Below, piece by piece: positions 44,779 through 57,300 of a stretch of 64,000 nucleotides of DNA (positions within the stretch are counted from its first letter, which is position 1; each line of letters begins with the position of its first letter). Position numbers and translations under genes: made by a program. The stretch is from Platerodrilus igneus (taxonomy: Eukaryota > Arthropoda > Insecta > Coleoptera > Lycidae): NCBI GenBank assembly GCA_036346225.1, contig JARFIW010001177.1:2388501-2452500 (forward strand), in the 5' to 3' direction. The notes under the pieces were generated by a model. It saw nothing but the letters and a program-made list of their open reading frames with translations. It was not told the origin of the DNA and ran no database searches.

Positions 44779-45557
44779 TGCTATACCATCATTCCTGTCA
44801 GGCTTCATCAGTGGAGCGTAACTTATTTAGTAAGTATAAGAGGTAAGCCATTGCTTCGGTAATTAGTAGTTATAAAATAATACTTTACTTGTATGTCGTA
44901 CATTACATTACATTACATTACATCTCCCTACTTTTCTGTGCGCCTTGTAAATCAGTATCTTCTGCGAACACACTCCATCCTTGTCCCACTTATTGCCTTT
45001 AAAAATATCCTCGTGTTACAGACGTTTGAAAGTCCCAACCACTTGACCATACGATATCTTCCCTCTGTGTCTAATATATGCAAAATATCGTCTCTCGCTT
45101 GCCTTTATCGATTTGTTTTCTACACGTAACTGTCTGTTGCATTTATAGACCTGTGTTTTCACTTAACGATTTTTACCTGCAAATATATTCTCAACGTTTA
45201 AAAGCTTTATTGGAACTGTGTATCTACTGCACGTTTGTTCCATGAAATTCCCAACCGTTGTTGTAGCTTACGCTACCCTTAAGAAATTATTGATTTTTAC
45301 ACCACCCCAATATGAAAAGCTTTTATAATAATATTTGCACACGATTTCTGTCCTTGTCATCGAGCTTATAAGTAATTAATTATTATCCTAGTTTTAAATC
45401 GAAGCATAAAAGTTAAACCTACATTATCTTACCTAATCTTATTCCTATTTAACTATATTGAAACGATTTAAGTTCTAAATTGATTTTTACATACAGGGTA
45501 CCTACAAATAAATAAATGCTTGACTTATGTACACCTATCTAAGCTTATAAATCCACA
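44779..45557 (-). repeat. Possible minus-strand LTR unit O
   Basis: On the minus strand it starts TACTGTGGATTT against a (TA)n tract and carries TACCCTGTATGTAAA in the usual place. It ends GGTATAGCA at 44779, followed by a primer-site-like ACCATAACGCAACGGTGGC. It is much shorter (779 bp) than the other LTRs and has no second copy. (CATTA)n at 44901-44923 is inside it. Confidence 0.4.
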
Positions 45558-45558
45558 G

Positions 45559-45606
<48 letters not shown>
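45558..45606. repeat. (TA)n tract between units O and E
   Basis: Pure TA repeat; both sides are LTR-type ends of minus-strand units. Confidence 0.96.
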
Positions 45607-45608
<2 letters not shown>

Positions 45609-47538
45609 CTTTGGAACACCACTAAAAAAGAGGTATGCTGAGGCCTAGCGTTGGAGCGCCATTAAAGGGATGCTGTGACAACGCCTCGCTTTGTGGCGTT
45701 ACTAAAAAAATGTTGTGATACAAATACAACAATTTATAAAACTTGAAATTGTTCAATTACCTTCCTTTTTAACTTTGCCTGGCTAACTCAACGGAATTGA
45801 CAAAGTTTTCAAAATTAAATATTATACAGCAATATCAAAGCATTTACACAGTATGAAATATTTTCTTTCATACAAAAGCATTTACAACATTGTTTTTTTC
45901 AAACATAAAATAATTTCTAAGAAGTAATAGTTATATAAAAAACTATTGTTTCTTACCTTATTTTTAATTTACAGAATTAAACTAATTCTTTTGAGGATGG
46001 TTTATCTGGCAATAATTATTTCCGTGCTTGTAAGATGTTTTGGCCAAAAAAATCCTTGACAGATAATCTATAAAAGGGTCAGAGTATTTTGAACTATAAA
46101 CAACAATTTTCCTGGTAAATGAAATGCTTTACACAAAAAAAATTGTTAGGACTATCTTAAACTAAATACAAATACTCTAATATCAGTTAAAATAAATCTA
46201 AAAATAATACTTGCAAAATCCACAAAAAACGCTCCTCTTAATTGAATACCTTCTTGTATTAAATTGTTGTACAAATATTAAAACCCTCGTTTTAAACAGC
46301 AGTTACCAAAGTATATTTTTAGTTAAATGTTCCTTTCGACTATTTAATAAAATTTTTAAAATAGGTTTGTATTGAAAAATTTTGCCTCATCGTAATTAAT
46401 AAATTCCATTTTTTTTAAACACATCATTCTTCTATATTTATTGTAACAATATGCTTACTGCATACTTCAAATACTATATTCACATAGCAACAGCTCGCGA
46501 TTTAAATAGCATATTGCTATTGATTTTTAGAATCGACTGGATCAAATTAAATGAATAAATGAATGAAATCCGAATGAATCCCGCTTTAGTAAACGCTTCT
46601 TTATATACTCTAATTTATTTATATTTAGAAGTTCCTGGAACAATGTGGAACAATATGATACCAGAATTCTTAGAAAAACCAATTAGCGTCTAAAACTGCG
46701 GCATTTATTATTTTGTTATCTGATTCCAGGTGTTCGTGACGCGCTCTATATATATCCCGCTCTCACATATACTATTATTGCGGCGTCGCATACTAATACA
46801 AGAGATAATCTATTTTTATAGATTCTTTTAGGGTTTTAGGTTTATTTTTAATGTTCAAGCTGCTACTTGGAGCAAATGTTTATTTATTAATTAGATATTT
46901 ACGTAGTATTAAATTCTGATAACTTATTCTTTTATATTCTCAAAAATTCTTTATTTAGATTAAATTGCAATAATCCACGGCGAAATTAATTTAAACTTTA
47001 ATTGCTTTTTAATGCAACAGGGGTTGCATTTTATAGAAAATATTTGCTTTCGTGTTTCAGTACACAAAATTTAGACTAGAATTGGTTTTTTAAACACACT
47101 AAATTATTTACTTTCTTATGCTAAATGCGTAAAGCTAGTACTTTCTTTGCTATTTACAGCAAATCAAATGTATTTTTATCAAAAATTATTGATAGGTAAT
47201 AAGTAAAATAAATGGCTTTGTATTTATCTTAAAACAATCGGATTGCGTTCGCATTTAATGCGTTTTACGGTACCTTACAATTAATTATTTTTATATATAC
47301 AACTTACGTCACTTGCTATTTATTTACACTAAGCCTATATCATACAGGGTGATTATTTATATACGCGCAATTTGCGTTTTTACATGGCACTTTAATGAAT
47401 AAAATTACGCTTGTATTTCACAAGGTGTAACCATGAATTTACGGAAAATTCCATTTTTTCCGAATTCTTTTATATTTTGGTGGGATTTATTTGTATAATT
47501 AGGGTTTCAATGACCTTTCGTGACCTCTTATTAGGTCA
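45607..47538 (-). repeat. 3' LTR of element E with three tandem primer-site-like modules
   Basis: On the minus strand it starts TGACCTAATAAGAGG right after the purine run TTTAAGGAAAAA (47539-47550). It has CACCCTGTATGATATAG about 190 bp in and an A/T box TATATATA near 46745-46760. At the 3' end CACAACA (45717-45711), CACAGCA (45677-45671) and CAGCATA (about 45640) recur every 36-40 bp. Each is followed by a box of the type TGGCGCTCCAACGCTAGGCC. The last runs into the TA tract. Confidence 0.7.
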
Positions 47539-48063
47539 TTTTTCCTTAAATTGAAATATAAAATTTCAAATTTGGGTTATTTTTCAGCATACATGGGTAA
47601 TTTTTTTATTTTTATTTTTAACTACTTGCTATCTATAACTATATTATAAGCTTTATAATACACACGCACAATCTTTTCATTATGGTTTTTTCTCCTTTTA
47701 ACAGTCTACCTATTTCTATCTTATAATTAACTAAACTTTCTTTAACTCTATAGTAATATCATCTATAATCTAATATTTCTTTCCTATATCTCTAACTTTT
47801 TCATATTTACACACGGTATGATCAAGTTTCTTCTCATATAGAATTCTCTTCACTATCATACATGTCATCATATTATCGCACATTTCTCTCTAAATTATCA
47901 TAATCTTGGAAAAAAATGGGGTCTACAATTTTCATAAAGTTGTTCCTGCAACTACCTAGCTATACTACTCACGTCGAAAAAATTATGGTTTAGAATATTT
48001 ATATCTAGCCTACTTAGGTCACTCTCAAATTATACATCTTTCAATTACTCTGCATTAAATACA
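47539..48063 (-). other. Cytosine-poor 3' segment of element E
   Basis: On the minus strand it is A/G/T-rich with little C ('gaaagatataggtagac'-like words) and leads to a purine run before the LTR start. It matches the position and composition of the 3' segments of A, C and H. No gene is seen. Confidence 0.5.
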
Positions 48064-48643
48064 TAAACTTCAGTCTTAAGTGGTTCACTATTAATAACTT
48101 CTAACTTATTTTCACAATCAGTAGCAATTTCTAACTCTCTATCTTTCAATTCATACGATTCCTCTTTTAACAACAATTCTATTTCATTCTTAATTTCACC
48201 TGGACATTTAACAGCAATTGATTACTTATCTACATTATCTTCAAATTCCCTCTCAAGGTAATTTACATCTTTCTCAAAATAATTCGCATTTACACAATTA
48301 ACTCCCTCATCCTCTTTCACTTCAATAATTTCTTTCCTTTTCCTACGCTTCCAATTCTTTCTTACATGAATGTCTCGACAAACCAAGCACTACTCCTCCA
48401 TATTTATGCATACTCCATTTCAATTATACTCGATTCCTTAATCGCAATTATCCCAAACGAATTATTAAGTTTTACTTTCCAAATTATTTCATCATTATTT
48501 AATATTTTACTATCCATATTTATTTTATTTTTAAAAGCTGCATTCACAGGTTTCTTTATCTCTCTTTCAACACCTGCAATCATACTATTTTCATCAATTT
48601 TATCTATTATTTCCATCTTTTCAATTTCATTTCCTGCTGCCAA
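48064..48643 (-). pseudogene. pol: Element E pol remnant (protease-RT linker)
   Basis: Minus-strand reading at about 48220-48064 gives 'KCPGEIKNEIELLLKEE', 'KLEVINSEPLKTEVY', which parallels the linker between protease and RT in A, C and H. Upstream the 79-codon frame 48643-48404 is Lys/Ile/Asn-rich and unassigned. No Asp-Thr-Gly or RT motif is left. It is a truncated, decayed relative. Confidence 0.5.
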
Positions 48644-48864
48644 GTTTGTGTGGTTGTGTAAGCCAAATCATAAAATCATCAAATCAAGGACCCTTGCACT
48701 GTAGTACATAATTATTTCAAGGCCATCTTTAATCTTGAGCCACTTTTAACGGAGCTTGCATCAAGCAATTTAACGATATTTTTTTAAGCAGTTCTTAAGT
48801 CACTGGCTTTAGACCAAAGTTTCCTAAGTTTTAAGAAATGTTGATGGATTGTAACTACTTACAA

Positions 48865-49440
48865 TGTCAGGGCACAGAGAGTATATTAAGAATAACGCCA
48901 GGCTTCTAGGAACGCTAGAAGCAAAGCAAAACAAAACTGTAGTTGAAGAGCCGGCAAGAGCGCATTTCAGCTTGTGTTAATTGCAAGGGTGATCATGTAT
49001 TGTACAGATGCACAAATTCACTAACTCCAAACTCTAAACTTTCAAGGGCAAAGCTACTTCAAGTTTGTTTAAATTGTCTTTCAAGTAGACACTTCATCAA
49101 TAACTTTTCATCCAAGTTTACTCTTACGAAGTGCAAGGCTAAACATAATACGCTTTTGCGTAAGGACACGCCTGAACCTAAATCTGAAGTCACTCAGAAC
49201 AAACAATATTTACAGTCACATCTGTAAAATCAAATCAGGCAATTTCGGCATTCTGATCAAAGGCTTTTCAAGTTTTGATGCCAATAGCTACAGTTAAGAT
49301 ACGTCACGACGATGGCAAAACTCAGAGAGTCAGAACTCACTTAGATTCCGGTCAAGAATCAAACTCTATAAGGTCAGATTTTTATACGAAATTGAATTTT
49401 CAAACCTGTGATGTTAATGTCACAGTTTCCGGTTTAGGGT
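48865..49440 (+). pseudogene. gag: BEL/Pao element 2: gag zinc-knuckle end and protease
   Basis: Frame 48943-49227 has the two-knuckle pattern of BEL/Pao gag ('CVNCKGDHVLYRC' and 'VCLNCLSSRHF...CKAKHNTLL'). Downstream, shifted frames read 'LMPIATVKIRHDDG' and the protease site 'HLDSGQESNSIRSDFYTK' (about 49270-49400). There the active site is Asp-Ser-Gly, as is usual in BEL/Pao. Frameshifts and a stop in between show decay. Confidence 0.75.
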
Positions 49441-49802
49441 AAGCCACTTCTGTTAGGTTTTTCTGCATTTTGGAAATTTCTTCTGTGTAGAACAGATTCA
49501 TCCAGGCGTTAGTTTTTTAGTTTTACAGAAGACTCGCTTGCGTTTGGTTTTTTCTGGCCCTATAACCGCTGCTACATCGCACACTGTTCAGTGCAACTTC
49601 ATTTTTCTTTATAACACAGTAGCTTTTCTTATAAGAAAAGGCCTGCGTAGGACATTTCCAACAGCATAGACGATATAATGCTGAAGGTCGATTCATAGTT
49701 TTTCTCTCACTCAAGCAGTCCATAGAGGTTCTGGAATACTCGTTTCAAATGGCACGAAGGCGATTCCTCCCCTTAAAGCAACAATTATAATCTAATCAAG
49801 AT

Positions 49803-50190
49803 TTGTCTACTCAATATTCAAAGTTCATGCAAAAATACATAGACTTGGATCACAAGTCTCTAACTGATCCTAGTTCTAAAATTTCATATTTCATTCCTGA
49901 TCGCAATGTGATAAATGAGGACAGTCTTACAACTAAGCTTATAGTCGTCTTTAACGGCGCTCAAGAAACCATTTCGAAATATTTCCTGAGTAGGATTCAA
50001 ATGGTTGGCCCAACTATTCATCAAGATTTGTTTTTCGGTTCTGCAACATTTTCGCAAGCATATTTTAACGATTGCAGCCGATGTTAAAAAAGTGTACAGG
50101 CAGGTCCTCGTTGATCACGATCAAAGATATTTCGGCAGGATTCTATGGCGCTTTTGTTGAGCAGGTTCAGTTCTTACATATAGTTCGAAT
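49803..50190 (+). pseudogene. pol: BEL/Pao element 2: reverse transcriptase N-terminal part
   Basis: Frame 49803-50087 begins in the RT fingers: 'YFIPDRNVI', 'TTKLIVVFNGAQETISK', 'MVGPTIHQDLF'. A shifted continuation reads 'ADVKKVYRQVLVDHDQRYF' to about 50150. That is palm motif A (with Asp) of the BEL/Pao type. The YVDD region that should follow is missing between about 50190 and 50250. Confidence 0.78.
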
Positions 50191-50252
50191 ACTGTATAAT
50201 TCATGCTGTCTAAGTTTCAATAATAAATTTCTTACCATCCATAAATTTTAGA

Positions 50253-51160
50253 TACAATCCCAGATTCGGACGTTCATTCAGGTGTACCTGCATTCGACTC
50301 GCATGAACACACTCATACGTTAGGTTTGATTTGGTACTTTCCATTAGATCACTACATGTTTACCATTTCAAATACTTTTGCATTTAAAGCTGCCACTCGT
50401 ATCAGACTTTCCAAAATCTCAATCTTTGATCCTCCAGGCTACCTTCATTTGTGCACTTTAGGAGCCAGAACTCTCATTCAAAAGCTTTGAATGGAAAGGT
50501 TAGGTTGGGATGATCCCATTCTCGAAGCCATTCAAGCAAAATGGAATTTTTATCGAACTGAACTTGTCAGTTCGAACGATTAAAAGTTTCTCGTATTATT
50601 TTAGCAAAGAATTTACTGATTTTGAATTCCGTGGTTTTGTGATGCATTCTATCATGGATACGGTGCATGCATTTTTCTGCGTTTAAAGAATTAAGGTGAA
50701 TGATTCCACGTTAATCCTCTGTGTTCAAAATTAAAGGTGTCTCCTCTGAACCCCTCACGATACCAAGGCAAGAGTTCTGTGGGGCACTTCTGCTAGCTAA
50801 CCTTGTTGACCAAGTTTTAAAGGTACTACAATTGCCTAACCAAACCAAACAGGTATTTGCAATAAGATTGCAGATGATCAACAATTTGCGTCAATAGGCA
50901 TATGGCGACATGTATCTACTAAATACAATCTTGCGGATATTCTGTTACAATGATCAACTCATCAGGCTCTAAAAGGGTCTAGTTTATGGTGACATGGTCC
51001 ATCATACCTCAGTGAAGATAAGTTTTCATAGCCTACTTCAAGTTTTATATGCATAAAACTTTCTGAAATGACAAGAGAATCTCGCTGCATTGCAATCAGA
51101 TCATTTGATACATTTCGTTCAATAGTTATTCAAGTTTAACTCAACTTATTCTAATTACTG
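50253..51160 (+). pseudogene. pol: BEL/Pao element 2: RT thumb and RNase H scraps
   Basis: Reading at 50253-50580 gives 'LGLIWYPLDHYMFTISNTF', 'RIRLSKISIFDPPG', 'LIQKL' and 'RLGWDDPILEAIQAKWNFY', the connection region of BEL/Pao pol. Around 50720-50870 'KGVSSEPLTIPRQEFCGALL'-like sequence marks RNase H. Beyond this, scraps of the next region continue to about 51160. Stops and frameshifts are frequent. Confidence 0.7.
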
Positions 51161-51339
51161 CTTATTGGCTTCATGATCGCAATAATTGTTTAAAGTTCAA
51201 AGCGGTATGCTGGACAAGACCCTTTTCTACTAATTAGGTTCATGAACAACTTTTAGTTCTCATTAAGCTTTCGCAAAGTGAATCATTTCCTGATGATTTC
51301 AAATTGTTATCATGGGGTGTTCCCTTAAAGACTTCAACA

Positions 51340-52531
51340 TTGTTATAGATTAATCTCTTTCTGGATTCACGCGGCATGATCAGATTGGGTGGAAGACTTC
51401 ACAACTCGCAACTTACTTTTGATAAAAGGTATTCATTACTAATTTTTGGCAAACATCTTCTTGCAAGACTCCTTTTCACACAAGAGTACCTCAGGCTGCT
51501 TGACGCAGGCTCTAAATTGTTACTTGCTAACCTCAGAAATAGATATTGTACCGCTAGTGGTAGAAATCTAGTCAAACACCATATTGTACATCAATGTGTT
51601 TGATGCTTTTACTTCTCTCCTAAGGTGACAAAACCTTTTATGGGAAACCCGCCATCTACACGCGTTAAACCATAATTTACCTTTAATATCGTACAAATTG
51701 ACTATGAAGGTCTTCTTTCGATTAAAGATCGTAATAGTGGTAGCTGCAAAACAACAAAATCTTATTTAAGTCTTTTTGTTGCTTTGTACAAAGACGATGC
51801 ATCTGTAATTGTCATCGACCTCTCTACAGACGCTTCTTTTAATGGTTCTTCGCCGATTTACGGCACGTCGAGGTAAGCCATTATATGTATATTCCGACAA
51901 CTGAACAAATTTTATAAGTGCTAAATCTGAACTTAAGGAGTTAGGCATGTTTTTAAAAAAGCAATGCCATACAATTGCTGACTCGACCATTACTGAGGGT
52001 TTAACTGGGCATTTTATTCCCACCCATAGCCCACACTTTGGTGGTTTTCGGAAGGCCGGCATCAAATCTTAAAAATCTGATATAGAGCGAATTATTGGTA
52101 GTACCTTACTTACCTATGAGAAAATGAGCACTTTACTTACACAGGTGGAGTCTACATGAAACTCCTGTCCAATATCTCCTTTATCAGTAGACCTTACGGA
52201 CCTGCTGCTACTTAAGCCTGCACACTTTCTAATTGACAGAGCAACAGTGTCTTTACCAGATCCAGATTTTTCTGAAATAGAAGATCCTGGACTCGCAGTC
52301 TTTCAAAAAATTCAAAGATTCCATCAAAGCATATAGAAGAGACGGAATAGAAAATACATATCAGAATTACAGCAACGTTCCAAATGGCGTGCGGCGTCAT
52401 TTCGACTATCAAACGACACCCTGGTATTCATTAAGAAGGACAATTCTTTACTATTAAATTAGAAACTCGACAGAGTGATCGATCTTAACCCTGGCGCTGA
52501 TGGCAACAATCGAGTCACTTCAGTAGAACTG
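51340..52531 (+). pseudogene. pol: BEL/Pao element 2: integrase
   Basis: Frame 51376-51603 has the zinc-binding module ('MIRLGGRLHNSQLTFDKRYS', 'LLLANLRNRYCTASGRNLV', 'HHIVHQCV'). Shifted frames continue with 'RFTARRGKPLYVYSDN', 'HFGGFRKAGIKS', 'SVDLTDLLLLKPAHFLI' and the C-terminal 'DNSLLLN..LDRVIDLNPGADG' to about 52520. The order is complete for a BEL/Pao integrase, but at least six lesions inactivate it. Confidence 0.82.
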
Positions 52532-53265
52532 TAAGTGGAGTGAAGCGTTCTTTTTCAAAACTGTGCCCACTTCCTATTGTGCGCGAGTAAGTGCTATAGT
52601 GCTCAAATTGCAGTGTGTGTGTGTTATTGCTTCTTTTGCGATGTTCTACAAAAATAGAACAATTTTATAAATTTAACTATAAGTTATTTACTTACATTAA
52701 ATGTATATAGCGTTTCGTTTTATATACTTTTTGTTCATTATCTTTCAGTTTATGTTTATCTTTAATAACATTGTATATATTTTCATGCATTTTGTTACAA
52801 TCCATAATTTGCATATTTTTTGGCTTGTAATTAGACACTTGTCATTTTGTTCAAAGGCTCCCCTTTCAATGCGGGCGGTATGTTAAAGCGTTTCACTGAT
52901 TTTTGTGTAAGTTTGAATTTAAGTCACTTTTACTATTATATTTTTGTATACATACAACGTCAACAGTTCTAAGTTCATTTTTCAATGTAGTTGGGCATTC
53001 ATGTGCGTGCTACATAATCGAAATATATCTATTGCAAATTTAGCGTAAAATGTACAATAATTATTTTAATAATAAAAATGCAATATGTCAGTTGCATAAA
53101 GTTTCATAAAGGAGTGAGGTTATTGGTTTACAGTCTCTAGTATTTTGTAACAATTTTTTTGACAATTATAAAAGTCTATAAATTTATTTTTAAAATACAC
53201 TGCACTATTTATTTAAATAAACAATTATTTTTGCAATATTAATAAATGTACAAATCAGTACAATA
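52532..53265 (+). other. BEL/Pao element 2 3' end and probable LTR start
   Basis: After the integrase, a G-rich purine patch 'aatgcgggcggta' precedes TGTTAAAGCG at 52882, the typical BEL/Pao polypurine tract and LTR start. The LTR's end cannot be fixed; AT-rich DNA runs on until the gypsy LTR. A short frame at 52701-52886 is not a gene. Confidence 0.45.
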
Positions 53266-53631
53266 TAGCCCAATCACGAGGCGTATATTAATTAAGCTTA
53301 TGCTCTATTCGTAAACGTTAGTTGTCTGAATAACATTCTAAATGTCAGACGATTCTTGTGCCTAGTGCGCATCCCGTCCACCAAGTTCAGTCAAGCTCGA
53401 GCTAATTATGTTAGAAGTTGTTAGAATAGTGTAATAGATTTGTTACTAGACAAATCATATTTCGCTGATGAGCATGTGAATAGTTTTCTCCAACGGACGT
53501 GTTTAAATGAGGTGTACAAACTTAGTTGGAATTCAATGTAATAACAAGCATTTTCATTATTTGTATTAGAAGTAGAATTATAATTTTTTTTTAAAAACCG
53601 TTTTTCAAACTACCGAACCATAATTGGCGCA
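53266..53631 (+). repeat. Probable 5' LTR of element M
   Basis: It ends with 'accgaaccataat' immediately before TGGCGCAGTC. An initiator-like 'ttcagtcaag' at about 53385 follows a G/C-richer patch. The start is a guess at AGTACAATA (about 53269). No 3' copy exists in the window. Confidence 0.45.
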
Positions 53632-53649
53632 GTCAGATTGGATGTTCCG
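53632..53649 (+). promoter_or_regulatory. Primer binding site of element M (tRNA-Ser type)
   Basis: TGGCGCAGTCAGATTGGA matches the site used by 297- and 17.6-like elements (TGGCGCAGTCGG...) in its first ten bases. This differs from the tRNA-Lys-type site of the TA-flanked family. Confidence 0.75.
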
Positions 53650-53925
53650 AGAAGATTTTACCGAAAAATTTTCATCAGTTTCAACTGTTTACCGGATGTC
53701 GAATTGCATTTTATAGACGCATTCCCAGGGAACAGTAATTGTTGGAGAACCATTCTAGAAATCGAATAAGCCATCCACAGTGGACCAACATTCTGGTGCC
53801 CAATTTATTGTCGACACCGCGTAGCAGTTCCACGAATTCCTCAAACAAAGATTATACAAAGCGAAGAATGAAAGGATTAATTGCAATCTGCATGTAAGTA
53901 AGTCTTGAAATTCTAATCTGTTGAT

Positions 53926-55040
53926 TTGTGCATAAAATCTTTCATGTCAATTGAATCGTTGATAGAAAACGCAAGAAACCTCCAATTATCAGACTTTAAT
54001 ACAGAAATAATAATGGAACAATTTAAAGTAGAGTATTTAAAGTGCGTGCCAAATTTTGATGGCAACCCAAATGATTTAAACGAATTTATTTCTTCCGCAG
54101 AAAGTATAATAAACTCATTCGTTGATCCCACAAAAACAAACACCTGTCAAAACTTATTCATATTTAAATCTATTTTCAATAAATTAACATGTCAAGCCAA
54201 GGTCCCTGTTAATATGCAACAGGTCGACACTTGCGCAGAATTGAAAATTTCAGTGATCAAAGAGATGATACTTGTTTAGTTCGCGATTTGGTGTTACTAA
54301 AGCAGGGAAATGATAAGCCTTTGGTATTTTACGAAAAATGTATTCAAACTTTAAATTGCTGTGCTCGTTGGTAATTGCAAACGAACGAAATGAAAATGTA
54401 AAAGTAGCGAAACGAAAATTTTTTAGTAAGCTGGCGTTAAAGTCGTTTCTCTGTGGTTTAAAAAAACCTTTAGGTAGTAGTATTAGAGCTATGAGACCGG
54501 ACACCATTTAAAGGGCCTTGCAATTTATTATGGAAGAAGATAGCGTTAGATACTTTCAAAAGGACCAAGTACCGAATAACACGGGTAAATAAAAATAAGT
54601 ACGGGCAACTACCACCTAATTCTGATAAAAATAAATTCCCCTCGAAGCCGCTAAACATCAAACCTCGTTCAAATTTTACACCACAAAAATTTCCTACAAA
54701 TGTTCAGACATTTGGAAAGTCACATAATCAAACTTATCAGGATCAAACGTCCAGAAACGTTTTTAAGCCGAACCCAATTTTTAAACTCACTAATCCGGCA
54801 ACCCCTATGTCTACTTCGACTAGGCAAACTTTTCAAAAACCTTTTCAAAATGTATCTAAACGATTTACATAGGAAGAATTATACAATCAAGAATCTGAGG
54901 AAAGTCAACCGGTAAGTGAAAGCTTGCGTTATCAGGATACTACCAATTCCAATTTAGAAGAATTTGAAAGTGACGATGACGCTTGTAATCAGAAACCAAA
55001 TTTTCAGGAGGTTCCGATGTGGAACGAGATTACATAATTG
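53926..55040 (+). pseudogene. gag: Element M gag
   Basis: Frame 53926-54279 (117 codons) contains 'VPNFDGNPNDLNEFISSAES', a capsid N-terminal pattern common in this group. A frameshift near 54260 leads to 'LVLLKQGNDKPLVFYEKCIQ'. After several stops, a Pro/Asn/Lys-rich region (about 54560-54840) and an acidic end with 'EEFESDDDACNQKPNFQE' (near 55000) follow. No zinc knuckle is visible. The initiator may be the internal Met at 53944. It is decayed. Confidence 0.72.
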
Positions 55041-55077
55041 ATTTGAAAGCAGATATGAAAGCAGAGTAAGTAAACTT

Positions 55078-55079
<2 letters not shown>

Positions 55080-55123
<44 letters not shown>
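55080..55123. repeat. (TA)n tract at the left end of LTR L
   Basis: TA repeat between element M sequence ('gtaaacttcct') and the LTR start TACTCAAATTTAGACC. Confidence 0.96.
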
Positions 55124-55125
<2 letters not shown>

Positions 55126-57298
55126 CTCAAATTTAGACCAGGGTAGAAAATTAATTAATTACATCAAATAATTTTAATCACCGTGTATAAGGAATTTTAT
55201 TAGATAATACGCTTTATTAACAAAACCGTGGAGCATAAAAATTCATTCGTTTCATCAAAAATAAGAGATTTAAATTATTTACAAGACGCTTTCTATAAAA
55301 AGAAGCAGTATTAATATGCTCAACGTGTAATTTAATTATTCCAAGTAAAGAAACAAATGGAAATCACGTGCAAAATTTGTATTAATTAATTCAAGTTTAA
55401 GTAACGAGTATTAAACAAAATGTACAAATAATAATTAAATATTTAATTAGGATTCACTAAAAATTAAAGGGTATTATTTTAATTGGAGTTAATTGAACCA
55501 TTAGTAACATATAATATGCATAAAAGCTTGTAAAAACCCAATAATATTCAAATCGTAGAAGTGTTAGTTATAAGTAGGACGATTGAACACCTGCGTATTT
55601 TTAAAAGTCTCGTTCTGCGTAAATTTTGCAGATAACAAATGGTTACAGAGAATGTTGGAGAAACCGTCGCTTAATATTCACGAGAAATGCTAATAAAGTG
55701 GGTTATTTAACAGTCCACGTGGATTGAAAATAACCGATACTAAAGAATATCGATTTGTACCACTCAGAACAGGGTAGATAGAGACGGATAATATGCGCAA
55801 GACAGAGACACATATAGTAAAAGGCGTGATTTGAGCAACGTCACTGGGTTGCAATTGGTTGAAAATAAGAGGCAAACATGAGAGGTAAAAATAACATTTC
55901 TATATAAAAATTAATTAGTTATTCTCAGACGCTGCGAGCCGTGTGGAAATTTCTGAGATTTAACTGGTGCGAGTGCAAATTTAATAAGCACCGCGTGCCG
56001 GGCGGTCGAGATGGGAACATAGGATGCGAAATTCTAGAAACTGTCCGTTTTGGGGACAAAAGCGACGTATAGGCTAGCGATTATATATACCCGTGTTAAT
56101 ATGAGTTTCGCTCTCTTAGTTTTTCGATTTTGATTCAATAATTTAAACAGTTTGCTCGTATATTTTGGTGATTATTTAATACTTTAAAACAGTTTGCTCT
56201 TTACGTGCTACGATGAAAGTAATTTAGTGCACTTAGAAAAGAAGATGCAAGGTAATAAAGTCTAGTTATAATTGCGAGTGCTGTACCAATTATTCAAATT
56301 TGCAACGACAAATGAATACACAAAAGTAGGCAGTTTTGGCGTATAGCGTGAAAGAAGTATGAATTTCTTTGATATTTTTCGGGGTGTTAATAATTAAATG
56401 ATTCGTAAACGTGACTGGATCCACAAACAATATTCAGATATACACAGATGAGTTCCGGAAAAGCCCTGAAACTACTTTAGGTGAATGGTGGTGTAGAAAA
56501 TTTTTAAAGACGACCAGTAATCCGAGGACCTAAACATAACCCAGTTGGAATGGTGTGATTAACAGAGGACGATGTACATTGTAGCCACGAGTGCATTAAC
56601 CTTCAGGTAACTTATGCTTTGTTGTTCGATTTTTGATGTTTTGGTGTGTGCTGAATAATTTTATAATTTATTTACTTAAAATGGACAGCAGTGAATTTGT
56701 ACTAATAACAAATTTTTAATTTTAAGGTGAAATTCTCTTGTTTAAGTAGAAAGGGGTATTTAGTATTTATGTTCTTGATTATGATGAAAATTTGGGTATG
56801 TCTTTGAGCTCAATTAGACAAACCTGGTTAATTAACGTAAAGGGGTGGGAGATGCTCCCTTTGTACTCAGACTCAGGTCTGCATATATTGTTATATTAAT
56901 TAGTAGGCATCCTACAAGGACTTTAATTCTGGATGCAAATTAAAATGATAATAAATTTGATCTTGAAGTTTTCTGATACTGAAATTTATGCTGAAATTTA
57001 ATTTTGAAATTTTAATGTATTATGAATATTGATGTAAATAGAGTTAACGTTGATGTTTGTGGTAGGAATGTATTTATTTTTTTTGAATGAAGATAAAAGT
57101 TTTAACTAGGTGAGCAGCCGAGGCGGAAAAGAGTAAAGAGGCGATTAACAGAAGAAAGTCAACGGACCAGTTAATTTAAAAGGTTTCACAGCATTCTTGA
57201 CGCCCAATCTGTGGGGCTCGATTTGAAAACCTTAGTTTAAGATTAATGGAGAGGCTTTTTGTACATTTCACAGCATTCTTGGCGCCCAATCTGTGGGG

Positions 57299-57300
<2 letters not shown>
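55124..57300 (+). repeat. Solo LTR L with two primer-site modules, inserted in element M
   Basis: 55124-57193 matches the LTRs of element H over its length (TACTC start, CACAGCA end at 57187-57193, TATA box at 56082-56089). It is more diverged than the two H LTRs are from each other. It is followed by TGACGCCCAATCTGTGGGGC (57198-57217), then about 50 bp, a second CACAGCA (57269-57275) and TGGCGCCCAATCTGTGGGGC (57280-57299), then TA repeats. So the insertion includes leader sequence beyond the LTR end, and no gag or pol. Confidence 0.85.

Noticed and set aside
44764..44815. Possible second hammerhead on the minus strand (CTGATGA near 44810)
   Set aside because: No GAAA follows the candidate stem II and stem I does not close, so the core is incomplete.
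53466..53490. CTGATGA near 53468 as a hammerhead core
   Set aside because: No stem II or GAAA box follows.
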